This document shows positions 20,345 to 29,159 of a DNA stretch of 64,000 nucleotides, piece after piece. Origin of the DNA: Nannochloropsis oceanica (lineage: Eukaryota; Sar; Eustigmatophyceae; Eustigmatales; Monodopsidaceae); the NCBI GenBank assembly GCA_004519485.1, contig CP038135.1, positions 435,001 to 499,000 of the forward strand, written 5' to 3'. The notes beneath the pieces are model-generated. The model saw nothing but the letters and a program-made list of their open reading frames with translations. It made no database searches and was not told where the DNA came from. The translations under genes and the position numbers were made by a program. Positions within the stretch are counted from its first letter, which is position 1. Every line of letters starts with the position of its first letter.

Positions 20345-23035
20345 ATGGCCACGGAGTCAGACCCGTACGACTTCGATGCTCCCCAGTATTTTGACTTCGT
20401 CCGTGGGGAGAGCGGCGGCCCTACCAGCATGCAGGGTCCTCCCCTTTCCATGCCCGCGGCGGCCGCACTTCCAACCTCTCCCGATGTCGTGCGCGCCGAG
20501 GTCACATCCCGGGACCCCTGGGACTTCGATGCACCCAACTGGACCGACTTAAGTACCGTTACACCTGCCCCGTCCTATTCGTTATCGTCCTTGTCCTCGG
20601 CGTCACCCATTACCCGTGTCAGCAGGAGCAGTACCAGCAGCTCCAACCAGCTATCTCAACAGCCACCCGCGGCTGCCGCGCTCGTGGCGCCCACCCCTTC
20701 CACTCCAGCACCAGACCCTCATAAGCTCCACCAAGGGTTCGGCAAACAGTCTTTCTGTCCAGCTGCCGGTACCCCTGCTGCTCCGGCTTCTGCAACGACA
20801 ACGTCAATCCTCCCCAAGACTCCCGGGCCCATGGCCCGCAATGGCCCCAGCAGCCCTGCCTCATCTAACTCCTCCTCGCCGAGCAGTATTACAAACACTC
20901 CTATTGTTCCCCAATGTCTTAGCACCACTCTTCCGACCACCACCACTGCTGCCACCGCAGCTGCGTCTATACACACCTTAATGTCAGCCTCGACGCGTAT
21001 GCGATCCCCCGAACAAAATTTACCGGCGTCGCCCAAATATTCTGCCACTCCTGCAGCCACCGTCCGCAAGCCTACCACGCCTGTCGGACGCATACCCTCC
21101 CCCACCCTTACTCCTTCCCGTCGTCCAGCCTCACCCGCTGCAGTGGCAGCACCGATCCCTGCTCCCCTCCCCACAACAGCGGTAGCAGCAGCAGGAGCAG
21201 CAGATCGTTCCTTTACGAATCGCCCCCGCAAAGAACCCATGGGTCATGCTATTCCCCAACAACACTCCTACCTCGCTCAAACGTCAGCTACCATCGGTCG
21301 CCGCGTTGCCGTCAACACCATGGCCTCCTTCCTCCGTCCCACCCTCGCTTCGTGGGGTCGTAATCAGAAGGACGCCACCACCAACAGTTCTAGCAGCAGC
21401 AGCGGCAGCATTATTGAGAGAAGAAGCAGTGGTCCTACTCTTGTAAATGGACGTCCGTCCAGCAGCAGCAGCAGCGGGCCTGTGCGGGCCATTGTCACGG
21501 GGAGAGGAGGGAACACCAGCACCAGCACCAGCATCAGCAGGAGAAGTACAAGCAACAGCAGCAGCAGTAGTAGAACCAACCCCAAAGAATCCACGGAAGA
21601 ACGATCCTTGCGAATGGGCATAGAAGCCAGAGAACGTTTAAAGCAACAAGTGCGTGCTAACCGCCTCGCAGCCGAGCGGAATAAGATGGTGGGCGGTACA
21701 GCAGGCTCGGCGCCACTTCGGTCTACCAAAAGTTTGACCATCCCACAATCTCCCCAGCTCCGTCTGAGCGCCCGCCACGGTGAGAAGCACCTCAGTGCTA
21801 GCAGCATGGGCCAGACCAAAGATCCCAGCATCGAGATCTACCACAAGCCCCGAGCTCTTTCACCCTCCACCTTCGGTAGCAGCAGCAACAGCAGCGGTGG
21901 TAATGGTTACAAGGGGCCTAAACCTCTCACCATTCCTGTAGCCCCCTCCTTCAAGACCGATACTCGAGCCCTTGCCCGTCGTGCCTCCCCCACCTACAAC
22001 CAAAACAGTCTCGGCAGCAGCAGCAGTCAAGCAGAAAATTTCTCCAACAGCCACCCCACTTCCTCCCTTCGAATCAATAGTAGCAGCAGCAGCTGTGGTG
22101 GGATGGGCCTGCGCGAGTATGCACCAAAGTTTCCCTCTACCCGCACCTTGACCATCCCCCACACCCCCAATCTTTCTACTAAAACCCGTGCTGCCGTCCG
22201 GAAAGGTTCCACAGGAGGCGTAGGAGGGACGGAGGGACGGAGGGAGGACCAGCAAGAATGCAGGCAGCAATTTAAGGCTCGGCCATTGGATAGGCGTATA
22301 TTGGAGTCAACAGGGGAGATGGGTGTGCCTAAGGTGGCAAAGGGAGGGGTGACTCAGCCACAGCCTTTCCATTTTTCGACCGATTCTAGACTACGCGTGC
22401 GGGCTGCTCTAGGCTCGTCGGATTCGGCGGGGGAGCATGAGCAGCACCAGCAGCGTCGTCATCATCAGGAAGGGAGATTGTCGGCGCCGAGGCCTTTTCA
22501 GCTGGCAACAGAGCAACGGGGGCAACTGCACAATAGGGCATTTGAGGCTCGGATGACGCAAGACCGAGAGGCAGAGAAGGCCGCGCGGGAGGTCCACGCC
22601 CACCCCGTCCCTCACTTCCACCAGCAGCAGGCTCACGTCCAGCCCCAGCCCAGCACCCGACTTTTGACTAAATTTGAAGAGTTCCATCTCTCTTCCAACC
22701 ACCGACACGAAGATGCTCAAGGCATGTGGCAGAGGGATGTGGAGCGGTTGACGGATGAAGAGCGGAAGCAGGTCCAGGGATCCGGTGCTCGTCGTTTCCC
22801 TGTCATGACGTTTCAACGCGGCTTGGAGACTAAGCTATCCGAGCGAGAGCCGCTCTTCCCTTACAGTCTCAACCTCAGTACCTCTGCTCGTGCGGGAGAG
22901 AGGAAGGCGTTTGCAGCCGACAAGCAGGTCCGGAACGAGGAGGCCCACTTGGAGAAAGAAGCACAGCGGAGGGCGAAGCAGAGGGTGGAGCAGGAGAAGA
23001 TTCGGCATTTGCGCACGACGCCTGTAGTAGATTAG
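20345..23035 (+). CDS. TPX2-like spindle assembly factor
   Basis: This is an 896-residue microtubule-associated protein of TPX2 type, which nucleates spindle microtubules and activates Aurora kinase. The start at 20345 puts an Aurora-binding-like motif at once at the N-terminus: DPYDFDAPQYFDF at residues 6-18, compare SYDAPSDFINF in vertebrates. A second copy, DPWDFDAPNWTDL, lies at 57-69. A long Ser/Pro/Ala/Thr-rich disordered part follows with many poly-Ser runs. Five TPX2-type repeats come next: KSLTIPQSPQL at about 462, KPLTIPVAPSF at 526, RTLTIPHTPNL at 600, QPFHFSTDSRLRVRAA at 673 and RPFQLATEQRGQLHNRAF at 716. The end is a basic and acidic coiled region (EKEAQRRAKQRVEQEKIRHL). It lies convergent with the OSCA-type gene. 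The assignment rests on the paired N-terminal motif plus repeats; overall similarity is otherwise low. Confidence 0.82.
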   Translation: MATESDPYDFDAPQYFDFVRGESGGPTSMQGPPLSMPAAAALPTSPDVVRAEVTSRDPWDFDAPNWTDLSTVTPAPSYSLSSLSSASPITRVSRSSTSSSNQLSQQPPAAAALVAPTPSTPAPDPHKLHQGFGKQSFCPAAGTPAAPASATTTSILPKTPGPMARNGPSSPASSNSSSPSSITNTPIVPQCLSTTLPTTTTAATAAASIHTLMSASTRMRSPEQNLPASPKYSATPAATVRKPTTPVGRIPSPTLTPSRRPASPAAVAAPIPAPLPTTAVAAAGAADRSFTNRPRKEPMGHAIPQQHSYLAQTSATIGRRVAVNTMASFLRPTLASWGRNQKDATTNSSSSSSGSIIERRSSGPTLVNGRPSSSSSSGPVRAIVTGRGGNTSTSTSISRRSTSNSSSSSRTNPKESTEERSLRMGIEARERLKQQVRANRLAAERNKMVGGTAGSAPLRSTKSLTIPQSPQLRLSARHGEKHLSASSMGQTKDPSIEIYHKPRALSPSTFGSSSNSSGGNGYKGPKPLTIPVAPSFKTDTRALARRASPTYNQNSLGSSSSQAENFSNSHPTSSLRINSSSSSCGGMGLREYAPKFPSTRTLTIPHTPNLSTKTRAAVRKGSTGGVGGTEGRREDQQECRQQFKARPLDRRILESTGEMGVPKVAKGGVTQPQPFHFSTDSRLRVRAALGSSDSAGEHEQHQQRRHHQEGRLSAPRPFQLATEQRGQLHNRAFEARMTQDREAEKAAREVHAHPVPHFHQQQAHVQPQPSTRLLTKFEEFHLSSNHRHEDAQGMWQRDVERLTDEERKQVQGSGARRFPVMTFQRGLETKLSEREPLFPYSLNLSTSARAGERKAFAADKQVRNEEAHLEKEAQRRAKQRVEQEKIRHLRTTPVVD

Positions 23036-23166
23036 GGGGGGCTGAAATTTGTATCGAAGCCGATTCAACATAGCAGCCAACCGTTAGCATCTTATCCGTC
23101 GACGCGGAAGCTTACTGTCCCCATTTCCCCGCAGTTCAAAACAACAGAGCGCTCGCACATGCGGCC

Positions 23167-23205
<39 letters not shown>

Positions 23206-23757
23206 CGAGTAAAAAGTAAAGGGAAGAAACGTGGAGACGGAAGATGAGAATGTAAGATTGGAGTGTAGACGAACGAGCATTACGACGGTTGGAGCTTTCT
23301 CCATGTGTGTATACGATGCTGATGGTGAAGGAGGGGGGAGGGATGACTTGGGGACTGCAAACGAATTTCATACCCTCCATCGCCTAGATGATAGAAGTTA
23401 AACAGTATGACGACGATCCGCACTCTCACATGTCGGTGTGCCGTCGTAATAAGAGATAAAGAAAAAGAAAGGAACTGGGTGTGTTGTGTGGGAGAAAGGG
23501 ATGGAAAGGATCATAAGAAAATGTTTCTATCCTACCTTTTCAAAAAGAAACGAAATAGAAATGGAAACAACGACAATGGAGGACGAAAATAATCAAAAGC
23601 GTCTGTGTTATCTCACCAAAAACTTGCCTTGGTTAAGCTTATTTTCTTCCAGCTTTCAATCTATTTACAGACCAAAATGAAGGCGGCCTCTCTCATCCCT
23701 CCTGCATGTTGCACTCATCACATGTTGTCGATTTTTCCCCTTCTACCACTTTAAACC
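23036..23757. other. Convergent 3' region with CAG repeat
   Basis: This is the gap between the TPX2-like and OSCA-type stops. Apart from the CAG run at 23168-23203 I see nothing. Several short frames on the minus strand are translations of that repeat as poly-Cys or poly-Leu. Confidence 0.55.
23168..23203 (+). repeat. (CAG)12 microsatellite
   Basis: This is a perfect run of twelve CAG triplets in the presumed 3' UTR of the TPX2-like gene, about 130 bases past its stop codon. Confidence 0.95.
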
Positions 23758-26700
23758 TCACCTTCTCCACCCCGTCCTCCTTGCAGTTTTAGGCTTCCCA
23801 CTAGCTGCCCCCGCAAGGCTCGCTTCTGAGATGTCCAGCCTATCATATGGATTCCCAATCACCCCCGCCCTTCCCTGCAGCATCATAATGTCGAACGAAT
23901 TCCCCCCCGAGGCCCTGGGCACATTCTGGCTCGTTTCACACCAAGGTGCCCGCACGGCAGGGTGATGGAACGTATCTTTTCCTAGGTCCAAAATCTCCCC
24001 CGTGCGGGAAGAAGGCACCTTGCCAGGCCCACGCCAGAAGCGCACGTCCTTAGCAACGGCGAGGGAGAGGGGGACGTGGTTCTCCAGACGGCCATACCAT
24101 TTAATGATGAGGTCTTTGGCGAAGTAGGTGGCGATGGGCAAAGGGAGGAAGAAGGGGATATCTTCGTAGGCGAACTTGGTGACAAGCATAACAAACACCA
24201 CAAATTGAGTCACGAAAAGTCCCGTAAAAGTATACCGAAGAATGAGCTTGAACATCTTTCCCCCCGTCTCGTACTCAGGTTCGTAGACAAAGAGCAACTG
24301 CTGCTTGTACACCAAAAACGCGCCCGCGAAAAAGAAGAACCCCGCGGGGAGGATGAGCGGGGCGAGGCACGAATAACACATCGAGTAGACAAACAACAAC
24401 GTGTGCTCAGCCAGGAATTTCCCATAATTAAATCCTCCCGGGTGCGTGAGGCTTCGACAGCCTATTACGACTTGGGCTCGGTTTTGCTCCGTGAGTTCAT
24501 CGACAAACAACACCTTGACGATGTGCGTGAGGTAGGCCGGCATGCGGATCAGCTCGGAAGGCAATCCCGACAGAGCCTTGATGATGATAAAATTGATGAA
24601 GAATGCGGCTGGCTTGGGTAAGGTGCTACCAATTTGATTCAGGACCTCAATAGGGTTAGAGTAGGCGCGCTTGACGGTCTCGACCACTGAAGTGGTGACC
24701 ATAAAAATGACCAGGGCATTGTAAAACAGAAAACCGAAGTACCGCTTAAACACGTGGTAATGCGATTCGGATATGGTTCGCGAGTCCTTGATAACCCTCC
24801 GCGTCAACACCCCGAAAATGGGAGGTATGATGGAGAGGAGGATGAGCAGAAGCAAAGGGGCAATCAGGGCCAACACGGCATTGATCCACCGATTCTCCTC
24901 ATCCGATGTCGGCAACCATTTCTTGAGTCCAGGAAATTTTCTCTTCAGTGTCTCCACGCTGTTCAAGGCCGAAATAAAGGCAGTCGGAAAGGCGAACGCT
25001 ATCGTGATCGCCAGTGTGAGTAAATGCCCCAAGGCCGTCCTCAAGTAAGACGTCACAAAATTAATGTCGATGTTACTCCACATAATATCCTCGGGCAACG
25101 GCGCCTCCTCCACAATTATCTCAAACGCCCTCTGGAACGTCACCGTCTGCCTCAAGATGGCCGTCGCTTCCAATGTACTTACAGTCACAAACGCTGTCCC
25201 ATACACCTCACTACTTATAGGCTTCCGGAAAAATTGCTCCAACACTGCCTTACTCCTCGTGCTAATCTGCGGCCGCCGATCATCACACGGCAGCGTCGAC
25301 GGCGAAAATGATCCATATTCCCCCACCATGTTCCCATCTCCGTCATTTCCCCTCCCTTCCCTTCCACGTGCCCCCCCCGTCGCCAGCCTTGCGTCCTCCG
25401 ACGGTGGCGGTTCCACCTCTCTCTCCCCCCCCAAAGGCAAAATTTGCGCACCTCCCCCTTGGGAGCTCATCGCAATCCCCATGCCTGCCAAGCCCAACTC
25501 ATCCGCAGACTCATCATTCCTATGCCTGTATCCCTTCTCCACTTCCTCCTCATCCCCATCTCCCTCCCTCCCAGGCACCGGCCCTCTCGGAGGGTGCAAG
25601 TGAAAAAGCCCCCCAGAGAAATCAATTCCGTCTATGTCAATGTTTCGCCTATCCATATCATCCTTTCCCTCCTCCCCATTCAATCCCTCCACCACCGCCT
25701 CTGTATTACATCCCTTCGCCTGCTCATGTGATCTTCCCCACTCCGCCTCCCCTGCATCCTGCTCTCTTTGGTGTTGTGACTGCAATTGCTGCTGCTCCTC
25801 GATATCTCCCCCCGGGGCCTTGAGTGCTTCAGCGAGAAGTGCGCGAGGCGTTTCCACCGCCATCGTCTTCGTCCCCGTCGGAGGAGGAGGAGGAGGAGAT
25901 GAAGGAACAGGAAGTTCGCGAAGAGAGAGAGGGAGAGGTGAGCGTGTACGTCCTTCCTCCCCTCCTCTACCACCGCCACGAGATGCTACAGGGTGCCGCA
26001 CACCACCCATAGGCAACGAAAGAGGACGAGGAGCCTCAGTAAGCTGCGGAGCACCGCTACGATGCCGGGGGATGGTAAGACTTCTCGGAGTCATAGGGGG
26101 AGAATGAGGGGGAGGGCCTAAGGACTCCTCCTCTGCCGAGGCCTCACTCCTGTCCTTGGCGCTGCTTCCTTCACCACCACGGCCACTGCTGGCGGTGCCA
26201 CCTGTAATATCGCCACCAGGCATGTGGGAGGAAACGATTTCAATATCAAGGAGGCCGAAGTTTGAGGGATCGTTGTAACCGTAATAGAGCCGTCGGACTT
26301 CCTGTTGGGCGCATTCGACTACTTCGTTCAGGGTTTGGAGGCGCTCAGAGAGGAGGCGAATGTCATGGAGAAGGTCTTGTCGCCACTGTTGCCCTGTGCG
26401 GTTGAAGCACCGGTGAAGGCAACGCCACAAGCGGGAGTCGGGTTGGGCATAGAGGGCCATGGTGTGCTCGAGCTTGCGGTGTACGGTCGCCCGCTCTGTG
26501 ACTAGAGCTTCAAGACGAGCGAGGCTCATCGTAAGCGTCACGCTCAGGACCTTGCCGATGGATTCACCGAGTTGCGGGCCGTGTGGAGCGAGGAGTCGGT
26601 CGAAGAATGCTTTGAGCACGGCGACATTGCGCATTTTAGGCGGGATGTGGGTGACCATAACAGAGTAATTGTGCGTCCGTGGCAGGGTGAGCCATTTGAA

Positions 26701-27258
26701 ACGGAGGGCGATGTAGGAGCGGTATTCGAGCCAGAGCAATCCAACGGTGAATGCGGTAAATAGCCAAGTGGCAGCAATGTTGGTGCGATAGACATGCGTG
26801 TTCCCAATGCGGTTCCGCGGGGGGAGGTTGGCCATGGTGGTGAGGGCGAATTGGGAGTCGTTTGTTGCGGGGTTGCCATATTTTATGTTGAGGGGTAATA
26901 AGACCCCGAGGCCGAAAACGGAACAGAGGAGGAAGAGAATGGCGTAGAGCCGCTGGGTTCGAAGAAAAACGAGGGCGTCTAGGCCCACGGTGCGGAGGAT
27001 TTCGTCCTCGGGGATGGTATAGATGTCTTTGACCCAGGAGAAAAGCCTTCGGGGGTGACGTTCCATTACCATGGGGGTTCGGTTAGGATGAAGATACCAT
27101 CTTGGAGCGTAGGTGCGGGGAAAGAGATTGAACCGGTGGATGGTGCTGAATCCGAGGATTACGAGGAGGAAGATTGTGGTACCAGCAGACAAGGTTAGGA
27201 GGATGGCTTGCCCTGGTAAGTGGGATGTGTGGGGATTAAGGGAGAGAGAGGGGGACAT
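23758..27258 (-). CDS. OSCA/CSC1/TMEM63-type mechanosensitive cation channel
   Basis: This is a membrane protein of 1166 residues in the DUF221 family of osmo- and mechanosensitive calcium-permeable channels. The N-terminal TM0 is AILLTLSAGTTIFLLVILGF. The LFSWVKDIYTIPEDEIL region and TM1 (AILFLLCSVFGLGVLLPLNI) follow, then TM2. The cytosolic RRM-like domain starts TLPRTHNYSVMVTHIPPKMRN. That loop carries an unusual low-complexity insert of roughly 300 residues (Gly/Pro/Glu/Ser-rich, about residues 350-640). The DUF221 core resumes with EAPLPEDIMWSNIDINF and has some eight spans, including ALNSVETLKRKFPGLKKWL and FINFIIIKALSGLPSELIR. The size exceeds plant OSCA proteins (about 770) because of the insert. 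The ATG at 27258 precedes TM0 directly, which fits the family. Confidence 0.93.
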   Translation of the reverse strand: MSPSLSLNPHTSHLPGQAILLTLSAGTTIFLLVILGFSTIHRFNLFPRTYAPRWYLHPNRTPMVMERHPRRLFSWVKDIYTIPEDEILRTVGLDALVFLRTQRLYAILFLLCSVFGLGVLLPLNIKYGNPATNDSQFALTTMANLPPRNRIGNTHVYRTNIAATWLFTAFTVGLLWLEYRSYIALRFKWLTLPRTHNYSVMVTHIPPKMRNVAVLKAFFDRLLAPHGPQLGESIGKVLSVTLTMSLARLEALVTERATVHRKLEHTMALYAQPDSRLWRCLHRCFNRTGQQWRQDLLHDIRLLSERLQTLNEVVECAQQEVRRLYYGYNDPSNFGLLDIEIVSSHMPGGDITGGTASSGRGGEGSSAKDRSEASAEEESLGPPPHSPPMTPRSLTIPRHRSGAPQLTEAPRPLSLPMGGVRHPVASRGGGRGGEEGRTRSPLPLSLRELPVPSSPPPPPPTGTKTMAVETPRALLAEALKAPGGDIEEQQQLQSQHQREQDAGEAEWGRSHEQAKGCNTEAVVEGLNGEEGKDDMDRRNIDIDGIDFSGGLFHLHPPRGPVPGREGDGDEEEVEKGYRHRNDESADELGLAGMGIAMSSQGGGAQILPLGGEREVEPPPSEDARLATGGARGREGRGNDGDGNMVGEYGSFSPSTLPCDDRRPQISTRSKAVLEQFFRKPISSEVYGTAFVTVSTLEATAILRQTVTFQRAFEIIVEEAPLPEDIMWSNIDINFVTSYLRTALGHLLTLAITIAFAFPTAFISALNSVETLKRKFPGLKKWLPTSDEENRWINAVLALIAPLLLLILLSIIPPIFGVLTRRVIKDSRTISESHYHVFKRYFGFLFYNALVIFMVTTSVVETVKRAYSNPIEVLNQIGSTLPKPAAFFINFIIIKALSGLPSELIRMPAYLTHIVKVLFVDELTEQNRAQVVIGCRSLTHPGGFNYGKFLAEHTLLFVYSMCYSCLAPLILPAGFFFFAGAFLVYKQQLLFVYEPEYETGGKMFKLILRYTFTGLFVTQFVVFVMLVTKFAYEDIPFFLPLPIATYFAKDLIIKWYGRLENHVPLSLAVAKDVRFWRGPGKVPSSRTGEILDLGKDTFHHPAVRAPWCETSQNVPRASGGNSFDIMMLQGRAGVIGNPYDRLDISEASLAGAASGKPKTARRTGWRR

Positions 27259-28014
27259 GAAATCATACTAGGAGTTAGGGGCAAGAGGTTTGTCGCAAAG
27301 AAGGCGATATCGCAGTAGCTGCTGCGAGCAGCATGTCATATGATGACACTTCGGCACTCATCAAAGAGGGAAAGACGGCCTGTAGTCTTCTCTGGCGTTG
27401 CCTCTTTGAGCAGGGCATCGATGAGGCAGCCCCAATGAAATGCTGGCGACACAATGAGAAACCATTTATGTGCATATCGACAAGCACACCTTCTCCCATA
27501 CGCTGCCACCAAGTAAATATGCAACACAGTACCCGCAACACGTACCTGAGATGGCAAAGGCCGTTTGAGGGTCAGGGATGCCCGGCATGCTTGTCGCCCT
27601 AGCACAGTGGCTCCGCCCCCTGCTGCTAATTGAAGAAAACGAATGTCAGAAGCCTCATTGCCATATGCCTTGCTGCCTTTATGTACGCACCTCGAGAGTG
27701 GTGGATGACCCCAAGAGGTACGGCACTGCTCAAGTCTCCTCTCTCAGCTTGCCCGTTTTTATGCCACTGTTCGCTCACGGAAAGCCCTGCGGACCCAGGG
27801 CGTCGTTGCTTTGGCTGTTCAGATAGGGCGTACTGGTCCTGCCCTGCTGGAGGTGCGTGTGCGTGTGGGGGGGGTGGGGTTGTTGTGCGTTATGCAGAGT
27901 ACAGAGGTGAAGTGCTCGCCGAAAAACACAAAATGGCTTTGGGGGGGGGCATTTCACTACTCCCGAGGAATACATAAACGATCCCGCTCCGTTAACATTC
28001 ACAGGGTAGGCCAC
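27259..28014. promoter_or_regulatory. Divergent intergenic region between OSCA-type and STN1-like genes
   Basis: This is presumed to hold both promoters. On the minus strand a short open stretch from about 27605, ending at a GTACGTG donor-like site near 27546, could be a small upstream exon. Its reading start would be TTG, so I do not call it. Nothing else is recognised. Confidence 0.35.
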
Positions 28015-28890
28015 ATGAGTCAGAATTGGCACCTAAGACAACAGCGACAGCGCCTTCTTAATTCTTTGCCAGCAGCACCCGCGCGTCTTTTCATCAAACT
28101 GCTCCACTCCCTCCCTCTCGAGAAAGGTGAAAGGGAACAGGAGGTCAAGGGAGGGGAAAGTGGCAGCAGCATTGATCCGGCCAAGGCCACTTGCAGGACC
28201 GTCCTCGGCAGCCGATACATGGAAGAGATTCGATGCTTGGGGACGGTTGTGAAGCACGACGAGGTGAATGCAGGGTTATGGCTTGATGATGGGACGGGAG
28301 TCGTCTATGTGCAGCTGGATAAGCAGGCCCTCCTCCCGGCAGTAGGGGAGCTGTGTGAGGTGGTGGGGCCAATGAAGCTTGTGGGGTTATCAATCGACCG
28401 TGGAAATCAACAGCAGCAGCCGCAGATATCTGAAGTCCACCGCATCATCGCGGCTCAGCGCGTGTTTATTCCCCAGGACCCTAACTTCGAGACCGCCTTC
28501 ACCTTGTCGACCATAGACCTCTTCCGCACCGTTTATCTGGCCCACACCCCGCCTCTGTCTTTGCATGAGACCCCGTGTCATGTCGCAGCAAATAGACCAT
28601 CTCCTTCTCCTCCTTCTCCTCCTTCTCCTCCTCCTCCACAAGCATCCTCTGCACCGCCCTCCCCCTCGCTCCCCTTGTCCTCGTCCTTGTCCTCGTCATC
28701 CGCATCGATCGATGGCATGATCCTAAGCCACATTTTGCACTTACAATCTAACGGGAAAGCCTTTAACGGTGTGGGCGTTCAGGCACTTCAGGGCCTCGTT
28801 CCCTCCCTGCCTGAATTGGAGGCGAGCCTGTCGCGGCTGCAGATGGAAGGGCTGGTCTATTGCATGCAAGGGCGTTTTTACCCGCTTTGA
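28015..28890 (+). CDS. OB-fold and winged-helix protein, STN1-like (CST complex) or RPA32-like
   Basis: This is a 291-residue single-stranded-DNA-binding type protein. The N-terminal helix ARLFIKLLHSLPLEK resembles the KLYIRDIL segment before the STN1 OB fold. The OB fold begins IRCLGTVVKHDEVNAGLWLD and contains the signature DDGTGVVYVQLD. It ends with HRIIAAQRVFIPQDPNFETA then TIDLFRTVYL, matching in place the DPxxE...LYRxVY end of STN1. A Pro/Ser-rich linker (about residues 190-230) leads to a C-terminal winged helix (DGMILSHILHL...LSRLQMEGLVYCM). RPA32 has the same domain order but lacks the LFxxVY ending and has a phospho-rich N-terminus, which is absent here. STN1 works with CTC1 and TEN1 in telomere end maintenance and polymerase-alpha fill-in. 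The ATG at 28015 is the last one upstream of the conserved helix. Confidence 0.6.
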   Translation: MSQNWHLRQQRQRLLNSLPAAPARLFIKLLHSLPLEKGEREQEVKGGESGSSIDPAKATCRTVLGSRYMEEIRCLGTVVKHDEVNAGLWLDDGTGVVYVQLDKQALLPAVGELCEVVGPMKLVGLSIDRGNQQQQPQISEVHRIIAAQRVFIPQDPNFETAFTLSTIDLFRTVYLAHTPPLSLHETPCHVAANRPSPSPPSPPSPPPPQASSAPPSPSLPLSSSLSSSSASIDGMILSHILHLQSNGKAFNGVGVQALQGLVPSLPELEASLSRLQMEGLVYCMQGRFYPL

Positions 28891-29159
28891 CAATACCGTG
28901 GAGAGAAACGGTAGCACCCGAGAGTGAGCATACATAAGGGCGGATAAATGGAAGCGTTACACAGAAAGCACGATGTGGAGTCTAATAAGAAGAAAAATAA
29001 GACGATCAAGAGGAAGGACCAGTGTCTGTTGAAGATAGACAGACGGTGATTGTAGATAGACAGAGGGCGATTAAGAAATGGACTGAGGATAGCTGGTTGA
29101 CTGTGGACAGAGAAAGCAAATGAAACGAACCATACTGAACTTTTCGTAGCCACGCTTTT

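Noticed and set aside
23092-23380. Poly-Cys or poly-Leu small proteins
   Set aside because: They are only translations of the (CAG)12 microsatellite in a 3' region.
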